From the NCBI GenBank assembly GCA_947464365.1, contig CANHWS010000100.1:1-10932 (forward strand): a DNA stretch of 10,932 bases, in the 5' to 3' direction. The translations under genes and the position numbers were made by a program. Positions 5,501 to 10,932 of the stretch are shown here, piece after piece; position 1 is the stretch's first letter; each line of letters opens with the position of its first letter. This DNA is from Cytophagaceae bacterium. Its GTDB lineage: Bacteria > Bacteroidota > Bacteroidia > Cytophagales > Flexibacteraceae. A model generated the notes under the pieces. The model ran no database searches and was not told where the DNA came from. It saw nothing but the letters and a program-made list of their open reading frames with translations.

Positions 5501-6853
5501 CTACTCGGACGGACTGATAGGTTTACCCTTTGTACGGCTTCGTGCCTTTTTGGCTTTTCTGACCTGTTTGTCGTGTAGGGATAACCGATTCATCATCCGG
5601 ACTAAGGTTTGGGGTACCTCGCCCGCCAATACCTCTTGATATACTGACGCGTCACAGGCAAATAGCAAGGCGTCGTCGTCTAGGGATTTGATATTGTTCC
5701 TTTGCTGGGTGACCCACCAGCGGTTTTCTGAAGATTGGTTGACAAAAACTACGTCTTCGAGGCCTGGGCTGGCAACTCGATATTGCGTAATTGGCTGACT
5801 ATGAGCGCTATGTGCCATACCCTCGAGCAGGTGCCATAGGCCAACAGCCACAAGTTTAGCAGCCATTCCGTTCCGATCTTCGTCTGGTAGATAGCCATAG
5901 ATACCAACACTCCGGAGCTTGGTGCTATGCCCAGCATACCAACATAGTTGGCACCACTCTTCGCCTTTGAGGCCAAATGGTTTGGGGTCACGGACGGCCC
6001 TCATTTCGTGCCCATTGATGCTGCCGAGGTCCATACTGATACAGTCGGCCTGACGCATATAGAGCTCCGACATTTGGGGATTATCACGGTGCTGGCCTAG
6101 GCGACGCGAGACAAAACTGGCTTGGTCCAGAAAGGCAAGCTGGCTGGCGTCCGACAGATAGTTCTGGTGCCCAAGGAGGGCAAAGTCAAACAAGATAGGC
6201 TCAGCCGCCAAAAACAAGCTATTGAGGAAGTTGTGCTCGTCCTGCCCACTTGGTCGGTAGTCCATGTCCAGCTGATGATCGACAACTGTTAATGACAGTG
6301 CTTTTGGTTGCTCTTGTTTGTCCCGATACTGACACAGGCCCTCTACTTGCTGGATAGTAGCTGCTTGGTTAGGTCCGATCAGGATGACTTTGGCGCCGGC
6401 ATGGTGAAGCATGTCACAGACTTGGGTGATCCTGATTGCAGTCTGGGCGGCAGTGGGGCCAGGGCGCAGGTTGCCCATGTCCGCCAAAACAAGATTTCCC
6501 TGTCCTTTATATAACTGGTAGAGCTCGGCCCGGATGTTGTCGGCACCATTTGAGGACTTGCTGCCGATCTTGATCTGGCTTTCGGCAGGGTCTTCGTCCA
6601 TAAAAAACGAACTGTTAACCAAACTAGCGCCAAGCTTGCCATTATCCGAAAATCCTTGTTCGACAAAGGCATCTTCGGGTAGGCCAACTAGGCAGATTTG
6701 GGCTGCATAATAGTCGGGCAGCTGCTCTTCTGTATGAATCAGGATGTTGTGCCCCAGCAAATTGGGATTATCAAGTCGGCTTAGCAATGTGATGCTAACT
6801 GGGTCCAGATAAGACGATAGATTCATGATATTGACAATACCGAAATGCCCCAT
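5501..6853 (-). CDS. Formimidoylglutamase-like arginase-fold protein (Bacteroidota branch)
   Basis: A 450-residue protein of the arginase/ureohydrolase fold, in the form Bacteroidota genomes usually label formimidoylglutamase. Diagnostic stretches are MNLSSYLDPVS (10-20), ICLVGLPED (53-61), ADMGNLRPGPT (124-134), VILIGPNQA (156-164), VVDHQLDMDY (190-199), SMDLGSING (273-281), YAGHSTKLRSVGIYGYLP (306-323), DRNGMAAKL (326-334) and SENRWWV (375-381). Canonical arginases bind two manganese ions through GGDH, DAHxD and SxDxDxxDP. Here these read IGPN, VDHQLD and SMDLGSING, so most ligands are missing and catalysis by the classical route is doubtful. The C-terminal 25 residues are strongly basic (KQVRKAKKARSR). 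Met10 (start at 6826) agrees better with relatives; the ATG at 6853 has a faint purine-rich leader GAAAAG, so the start is uncertain. No hut histidine-degradation genes are nearby. Confidence 0.78.
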   Translation of the reverse strand: MGHFGIVNIMNLSSYLDPVSITLLSRLDNPNLLGHNILIHTEEQLPDYYAAQICLVGLPEDAFVEQGFSDNGKLGASLVNSSFFMDEDPAESQIKIGSKSSNGADNIRAELYQLYKGQGNLVLADMGNLRPGPTAAQTAIRITQVCDMLHHAGAKVILIGPNQAATIQQVEGLCQYRDKQEQPKALSLTVVDHQLDMDYRPSGQDEHNFLNSLFLAAEPILFDFALLGHQNYLSDASQLAFLDQASFVSRRLGQHRDNPQMSELYMRQADCISMDLGSINGHEMRAVRDPKPFGLKGEEWCQLCWYAGHSTKLRSVGIYGYLPDEDRNGMAAKLVAVGLWHLLEGMAHSAHSQPITQYRVASPGLEDVVFVNQSSENRWWVTQQRNNIKSLDDDALLFACDASVYQEVLAGEVPQTLVRMMNRLSLHDKQVRKAKKARSRTKGKPISPSE

Positions 6854-7138
6854 CTTTTCGCAACCATGACCTCAATGAGTCTGTTGTCAGCGCGAAGGAC
6901 AATAGTTCTGGAGACAATATTAGCGGATATAGCCAACAATAGGCCCACATGTAGCCAATAGATGGACAACTAGCTACAAAAGATGCCTCATAGGGCCATA
7001 TCTTTGTCAACGCTTGCCAAGTGCACACCCTGCGGGACCCAATTTGTTGATCTTGATGACGGTCAGGTCGGTATCTCGGTTTATATCCAGCTCGGTGGGT
7101 GCAGGCAAGCCCACCACACTACACCAAACCAAGACTAC
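6854..7138. other. Divergent promoter region
   Basis: A 285-base spacer between two divergently transcribed genes, so it should hold both promoters. On the plus strand TATCTTTG (6999-7006) matches the Bacteroidota -7 box TAnnTTTG, without a matching TTTG near -33. No clear box was found for the minus-strand gene. The open frame reaching back to 6983 on the plus strand is probably an untranslated leader. Confidence 0.35.
6999..7006 (+). promoter_or_regulatory. Possible -7 box for the saccharopine dehydrogenase gene
   Basis: TATCTTTG fits TAnnTTTG and would give a leader of roughly 125 bases before the ATG at 7139. No -33 TTTG at the usual distance. The six fixed bases are expected a few times by chance in a window this size, so this is only a candidate. 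Confidence 0.2.
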
Positions 7139-8497
7139 ATGGCGACTGCCACCAATCCATCATTTTCGATTTTGTTATTAGGGGCTGGCCGCTCGGCTAC
7201 TGCCCTGATAGGGTACTTGGCAGGCCTACACCAACAACATGGCTGGCCTGTAACGGTGGCAGATGCTTCGGAAGCCCTCGCCATCCACAAGACCGTTCAG
7301 TACCCTGGCATCAAAGCAGCCGCGCTGGATGTTAACAATGCCGAGGCTGCCCAAGCCCTGATCATGGATCACCAGTTGGTGATCAGCCTATTACCCCCGC
7401 CAATGCACCCGATGGTGGCTGGCTGGTGCCTACAACACCAAAAACATCTTATTACGGCTAGCTACCTGTCCGATGCCATGTTGGCATTTGACCAGCAGGC
7501 TAAAGATGCTGGTGTCTTGTTCCTGAACGAGTGCGGACTGGACCCGGGCATCGACCACCTGTCGGCCATGAAGGTCATCGACGAGCTAAAGGCTGAGGGT
7601 GCGATCATCACCCGGTTTGCCAGTTATTGCGGAGGCCTGATCGCCCCTGAGAGCGACAACAATCCCTGGAACTACAAAATCACCTGGAACCCGATGAACG
7701 TCGTCTTGGCTGGCCAAGGGGGCATCACGAAGTTTCTGGATCAAGGTCAGCTGAAATATGTGCCTTATGCCCAGCTTTTCGGCCAAGCAACCGCAGTATC
7801 AGTCAAAGGCATGGGCCTGTTTGATGCTTACCCTAACCGCGATTCGGTCGGTTATGTCAGGACCTATGGCCTTGATGGGATTCAGACCTTTATCCGTGGG
7901 ACTTTGCGTCGCCAAGGCTATTGCACTGCATGGCAGGCATTGGTCACGCTGGGCTATACGGATAACACCTACACGTGGCCCCTAACTGAGGAAACCACCT
8001 GGGCTGAGGTGACGGCCAGCTTTGTACCCAAGGCAGCCATCGGCACTGATTTGCGGCAAGCTACTGCTCAATACTTGGGCCTATCCACTGATGATATCGT
8101 ACTTGACAAGCTAGAGTGGCTTGGCTTGTTTGAAGACACGCCTGTTCGCCTAATGGCAGACACGCCTGCCAAGTTGCTACTTGCTAGGCTAGAGGCCAAG
8201 TGGGTTTTGGCACCAGATGACAAGGACTTGGTCGTGATGCAGCACCAGTTCGACTACACCAAGGCAGACGGCTCCCGGCACACCCGCCTTGCAGACCTCG
8301 CCTTTGTAGGCCAAACACAGGAAATGACAGCTATGGCGATGGGCGTCGGCTACCCGATCGGCATAGCCGCCAAACTCATCGGCCTAGGGCTACTCAAACA
8401 AACGGGGGTCCAGATACCCCTCACGCCAGATTATTATGAGCCGATCTTGGCCGAACTCATAACCTTGGGCATCAGCTTTGACGAGTATGAAGTTTAG
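7139..8497 (+). CDS. Saccharopine dehydrogenase family protein (L-glutamate-forming type)
   Basis: A 452-residue cytoplasmic oxidoreductase. The N-terminal Rossmann domain starts at once with ILLLGAGRSATALIGYL (11-27), the dinucleotide-binding glycine loop. It is followed by VISLLPPPMH (81-90), ITASYLSDAM (105-114) and NECGLDPGIDHLSAM (130-144), all characteristic of the family. The remainder is the saccharopine dehydrogenase C-terminal domain, with NPWNYKITWNP for substrate contacts and GYPIGIAAKLI near the end. The family oxidises saccharopine to glutamate and 2-aminoadipate 6-semialdehyde in lysine metabolism; some bacterial members have other carboxylated amine substrates. The start at 7139 is chosen because the Rossmann strand follows directly; a 52-codon upstream extension lacks family character. 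It converges with lolD, with 26 bases between stops. No lysine-pathway genes are adjacent. Confidence 0.88.
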   Translation: MATATNPSFSILLLGAGRSATALIGYLAGLHQQHGWPVTVADASEALAIHKTVQYPGIKAAALDVNNAEAAQALIMDHQLVISLLPPPMHPMVAGWCLQHQKHLITASYLSDAMLAFDQQAKDAGVLFLNECGLDPGIDHLSAMKVIDELKAEGAIITRFASYCGGLIAPESDNNPWNYKITWNPMNVVLAGQGGITKFLDQGQLKYVPYAQLFGQATAVSVKGMGLFDAYPNRDSVGYVRTYGLDGIQTFIRGTLRRQGYCTAWQALVTLGYTDNTYTWPLTEETTWAEVTASFVPKAAIGTDLRQATAQYLGLSTDDIVLDKLEWLGLFEDTPVRLMADTPAKLLLARLEAKWVLAPDDKDLVVMQHQFDYTKADGSRHTRLADLAFVGQTQEMTAMAMGVGYPIGIAAKLIGLGLLKQTGVQIPLTPDYYEPILAELITLGISFDEYEV

Positions 8498-8508
8498 GGG
8501 ATGATTGT

Positions 8509-8524
8509 GGCCAACGCAGTTGCC
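8509..8524. terminator. Small hairpin between convergent genes
   Basis: GGCCAAC and GTTGCC can pair around GCA with one bulged base, in the 26-base gap between two convergent stop codons. The position suits a shared bidirectional terminator, but the stem is short and no T tract follows in either direction. Confidence 0.2.
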
Positions 8525-9204
8525 TAAAGTGCTGAGACCACCAGCCCATCCTTAAGCATGATGATCTGATCCGCCTCTTTGGCCAATGCACTGTCATGCG
8601 TCACGACGATGATGGTCTGACCTGTAGTACGGACTAGGTCCTTAAAGATGTCAAACACCAAGCGCCCATTGACGCTGTCGAGGTTGCCTGTTGGCTCGTC
8701 CCCAAAGATGATCCGAGGCCTGTTGATGAGTGCACGAGCAATGGCCACACGCTGCATCTGGCCACCAGATAGTTGGCTGGCCTTTTTGTAGGCTTGGTCT
8801 TTAAGGCCTAGGCGGTCCAGCTCGTCTAGGCTGGCCTGCTCTACCTCGTCAGCAGATAGCCGGCCTAACTTGAGCGCTGGCAAACTAACATTCTCTAGCA
8901 CCGTAAACTCGGGCAAGAGGTAATGAAACTGAAACACAAAGCCGATTTCACGGTTCCGGAAGTCAGACAGTTGGTTGGCAGATAGGCTCTTGAGGTTGGT
9001 GTCATTGATGACGATCGTCCCGTCATAATTGGTATCTAGGGTGCTTAGCACATAAAGTAAGGTGCTTTTGCCACTACCGCTGCTCCCGACGATGGCAATC
9101 AGTTGGGCGGGCTCAATGCTTAGGTTGATGCCGCGCAAGACCTGAAAGTCATTGCCATTGCTCCGGAACGTCTTGGTGAGGTTTTCTGTTGTGATGATGG
9201 CCAT
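8524..9204 (-). CDS. lolD: LolD-type ABC transporter ATP-binding protein
   Basis: A 226-residue ATPase subunit, the normal size for LolD/MacB-type proteins. Walker A is GSSGSGKST (40-48), the Q-loop is at Gln92 in FVFQFHYLLPEFTVLENV (89-106), the ABC signature is LSGGQ (145-149), Walker B is IIFGDEP with catalytic Glu170, and the switch His is His203 in THD. The FxxxLLPEFTVLENV stretch is typical of LolD, which powers release of lipoproteins from the inner membrane to LolA through the LolC/E permeases; related MacB- and FtsE-like subunits share much of this. No permease gene is next to it, so the partner must be elsewhere. The ATG at 9202-9204 gives the usual start (IITTENLTKTF). A TAnnTTTG box lies about 50 bases upstream. 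Confidence 0.87.
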   Translation of the reverse strand: MAIITTENLTKTFRSNGNDFQVLRGINLSIEPAQLIAIVGSSGSGKSTLLYVLSTLDTNYDGTIVINDTNLKSLSANQLSDFRNREIGFVFQFHYLLPEFTVLENVSLPALKLGRLSADEVEQASLDELDRLGLKDQAYKKASQLSGGQMQRVAIARALINRPRIIFGDEPTGNLDSVNGRLVFDIFKDLVRTTGQTIIVVTHDSALAKEADQIIMLKDGLVVSAL

Positions 9205-9534
9205 GCGGGGCGCAGCATACCTTGCACATCAGCCGATGGGGGCATACCTGCATGCAAAGGTAGCGCAAACCACATGCTCCTATCTACGCTTATGGGTACA
9301 GGTTTAGCAATTGTTCGTGATCATGCATGCCCTGACACCACCTAGGCAACCAAAACCTGCTTCCACCGAAAAAGTAAATCAGGCCACGACAGTAGTTTTT
9401 TTGGTTATGAAAACGCAAATTGCTGGCCTTACGGATCTGAGGCACCAATATGCCCCACAGGATCCTGAAGACACGCTTTTCTGGATTGATAGCAAACCGA
9501 ATTGACCAACCCCTCTCACGAACAACAACCCACC
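9205..9534. other. Divergent spacer between lolD and the ROK kinase gene
   Basis: A 330-base stretch that must hold the lolD promoter and probably that of the kinase. It contains the TACCTTTG box for lolD (9262-9255, minus strand), a run of seven T (near 9391-9397) and a short plus-strand frame (9410-9505) whose stop overlaps the next frame's TTG. Nothing else is recognised. Confidence 0.4.
9255..9262 (-). promoter_or_regulatory. Possible -7 box of lolD
   Basis: CAAAGGTA on the plus strand is TACCTTTG on the minus strand, matching TAnnTTTG, 51 bases before the lolD start. A TTTG sits only four bases further upstream and none at the usual distance, so the promoter is incomplete by consensus. 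Confidence 0.3.
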
Positions 9535-10491
9535 ATGAAGGCAGACCAAGACCCAATGGCAGACCAAAAACCAGAACAAATTTTAGGTATCGACATCGGT
9601 GGCAACCATGTCAAGATGGGGCTGGTGGATACCGCTGGCCACATCACCGAGTTTCAGAGCTATGCGACGGCCGACTGGCGCGAGACACATGATTTCGTCC
9701 GCCGTCTGCGCGAAACGATTGCCTACAAGCTCATTGCCCATAAAGACATCCGGAAAATCGGCATCGGCCTGCCAGGTATGATCTCGAAAGACAGGCGCAC
9801 CCCGCTAGAGATAACGGCCATCCCCGAGCTTAATGACTATCAGCTGTGGCAGGAGCTGCACGAGGCCTTCCCGACCACCCGAATTGAGCTCGAGAACGAT
9901 GCCAACGCTGCTGCACTTGGTGAGTTCTACTTCTCGAAAGAGCTGATGCCAACCAATTTCTTGTTCATCACCCTCGGTACTGGCATTGGGTCAGCTGCGG
10001 TGATCGAGGGCAAAATCTTCACCGGTGGGGACGGTAATGGACTGGAGCTGGGCCACATCCTGAGCCGCCATGGCCGCAAACTAGAGCAGAACATTGGCAA
10101 ACAAGGGGTGCTTAACCTCGGTGCTGAGCGTCTGGCCGAATACCGCATGGATACGGTCATCCCTCGGGACGAGCCGATCTCGGCCACACGGATGGTGATC
10201 TCTGCCGAACAAGGGGATGATTTCAGCCGCAAGATTTTTGACGAGGTAGGCGAAATCTTGGGCGAGGGTCTGGTGGCTTGCATCCGGATTATGGACATCA
10301 AGGCCGTTGTGATTGGAGGTGGGCTTTCTGCCAGTTTTGATTACATCAAGCCGGCAATCCTGCGGGTGCTGGAAAAGGAGTTGACACCATATTACACCTC
10401 CAAACTTACGATCTCAAGGGCTACGCTCGGCAACGACGCTGGCTTGCTCGGGGCTGCTAGCCTCTGCATGAGCAGCCTAACCAGCGCCTAG
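9535..10491 (+). CDS. ROK-family sugar kinase (glucokinase-like) lacking the zinc-binding cysteines
   Basis: A 318-residue member of the ROK (repressor, ORF, kinase) family with no DNA-binding N-terminus, so an enzyme rather than a repressor. Phosphate loop 1 is ILGIDIGGNHVKMGLVD (16-32), the central stretch is KIGIGLPGMISKD (74-86), the catalytic base lies in ELENDANAAALGE (Asp122), and phosphate loop 2 is ITLGTGIGSAAVIEG (145-159). ELGHI (171-175) keeps the sugar-contacting Glu and His. The usual CxCGxxGCxE zinc motif is replaced: NIGKQGVLN (186-194) aligns with it but has Ile and Val for cysteines. A GGG loop near residue 261 and LGNDAGLLGAA near the end complete the fold. The likely reaction is ATP-dependent phosphorylation of glucose or a related hexose. 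The first ATG (9535) is used; ATG 9556 is equally possible, and a TTG at 9502 would add 11 residues. Confidence 0.85.
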   Translation: MKADQDPMADQKPEQILGIDIGGNHVKMGLVDTAGHITEFQSYATADWRETHDFVRRLRETIAYKLIAHKDIRKIGIGLPGMISKDRRTPLEITAIPELNDYQLWQELHEAFPTTRIELENDANAAALGEFYFSKELMPTNFLFITLGTGIGSAAVIEGKIFTGGDGNGLELGHILSRHGRKLEQNIGKQGVLNLGAERLAEYRMDTVIPRDEPISATRMVISAEQGDDFSRKIFDEVGEILGEGLVACIRIMDIKAVVIGGGLSASFDYIKPAILRVLEKELTPYYTSKLTISRATLGNDAGLLGAASLCMSSLTSA

Positions 10492-10509
10492 ACATAGGGG
10501 CGATTACTA

Positions 10510-10523
10510 GGCAGTTCCCTGCC
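10510..10523 (+). terminator. Small hairpin after the ROK kinase gene
   Basis: GGCAG and CTGCC form a perfect 5-bp stem with a TTCC loop, 18 bases beyond the stop codon. There is no T tract, so termination activity is uncertain. Confidence 0.25.
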
Positions 10524-10559
10524 AGGACTAGCAATCAGTTCATTATCAAGCGCAATACC

Positions 10560-10594
10560 CCCAAAGGCTCCCACATCTGTTGGTGGCCTTTGGG
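10560..10594 (+). terminator. Strong hairpin, probable terminator region of the ROK kinase gene
   Basis: CCCAAAGGC (10560-10568) pairs perfectly with GCCTTTGGG (10586-10594), and the stem can extend inward by a G-T pair and three more pairs after one mismatch. It is followed by CATTGTTGGGGGTTG, which lacks a proper T tract, so it may stabilise the mRNA end rather than terminate. Confidence 0.4.
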
Positions 10595-10932
10595 CATTGT
10601 TGGGGGTTGTTGGGGCCAGCGATTGGATGGCCTAGGACGGAACGCTAGTTGGATCTCCTGCCCTCCCGGCCAAATATTGGCGTTGGTAGCTGGTCATGTA
10701 AGCAACTGCTAAGCAGCACTAAATCTGGCCCAGCGGCGCTCATAAAACCATAGGAAGCCGCACCAGATGCCACCAATAGGGTTTCTGTCTATATTTGTGC
10801 ATCAGCTCAGGATCTCCTTGGCTAACAATGGTGCAGTGCTTGTGGTCAGTTTGGTGACAGCAATGCCTCATTTTTTAGACCACTCGCCACCAAGTGGCAA
10901 CCAACTATGAAGTCAACAATCATTCAGAAGCA

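Larger units (their letters stand above)
10492..10932. other. Right-edge stretch without a convincing gene
   Basis: A 441-base stretch. It begins with hairpins after the kinase gene (10510-10523 and 10560-10594). On the minus strand a 43-codon frame (10740-10871) reads MRHCCHQTDHKHCTIV and later KYRQKPYWWHLVRLPMVL, and an overlapping frame gives IGGIWCGFLWFYERRWARF. These could be remnants of a decayed gene, or chance. On the plus strand an ATG at 10907 begins a frame still open at the edge (MKSTIIQK), with a TATATTTG box at 10790-10797; eight codons are too few to call a gene. Confidence 0.35.

Noticed and set aside
5279..5578. Plus-strand 99-codon frame at the end of the gene-free stretch
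   Set aside because: Its last part is antisense to the arginase-fold gene, and its residue pattern shows no domain or family character.
6983..7138. N-terminal extension of the saccharopine dehydrogenase frame
   Set aside because: The 52 extra residues lack homology features, and the Rossmann strand follows directly after the ATG at 7139.
9290..9579. Minus-strand frames of 66 and 88 codons upstream of the kinase
   Set aside because: They overlap the 5' end of the kinase gene, have unusual composition (many Trp and Arg), and lack family features.

Overview
The window looks like a chromosomal segment of a Bacteroidota bacterium. The strongest sign is a secreted esterase ending in a type IX secretion (Por) sorting domain, with a PNP turn, a GIYHYQL strand motif and a final basic strand. 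Other signs are a Bacteroidota-style PdxJ, the Bacteroidota branch of the formimidoylglutamase-like arginase-fold family, an Ala/Lys/Pro-rich histone-H1-like protein, and a few TAnnTTTG promoter boxes. Shine-Dalgarno sites are mostly absent. Composition is roughly balanced in the genes and visibly more AT-rich in the large spacers.

Layout from left to right. Positions 1-422 (minus) hold a type II toxin-antitoxin pair: a complete ribbon-helix-helix antitoxin of the DUF1778/TacA type, and the first 50 residues of an overlapping GNAT-type toxin that runs off the left edge. A 21-bp near-palindrome in front of the antitoxin is a good operator candidate. Positions 572-1330 (minus) are pdxJ (vitamin B6 synthesis), and 1420-2637 (minus) a T9SS-exported alpha/beta-hydrolase. 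A strong hairpin at 2832-2865 separates these from 2986-3552 (minus), a coiled-coil, AT-hook and C-terminal globular domain DNA-binding protein. From 3553 to 5500 there is almost 2 kb without an intact gene; short minus-strand reading pieces suggest one or more decayed genes. Positions 5501-6853 (minus) encode a formimidoylglutamase-like arginase-fold protein that has lost most canonical metal ligands. It diverges from 7139-8497 (plus), a saccharopine dehydrogenase. That gene converges with 8524-9204 (minus), a LolD-type ABC ATPase. Positions 9535-10491 (plus) encode a ROK-family sugar kinase without the usual zinc cysteines, followed by hairpins. The last 440 bases hold no convincing gene.

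The genes do not form one pathway. The window is mostly housekeeping and accessory metabolism in single-gene units with long spacers, plus a stress or addiction module at the left edge. Points most worth following up are the TA module with its operator, the H1-like protein beside the gene-poor stretch, the degenerate arginase-fold enzyme and the zinc-less ROK kinase. No complete, clearly novel multi-gene system was found.
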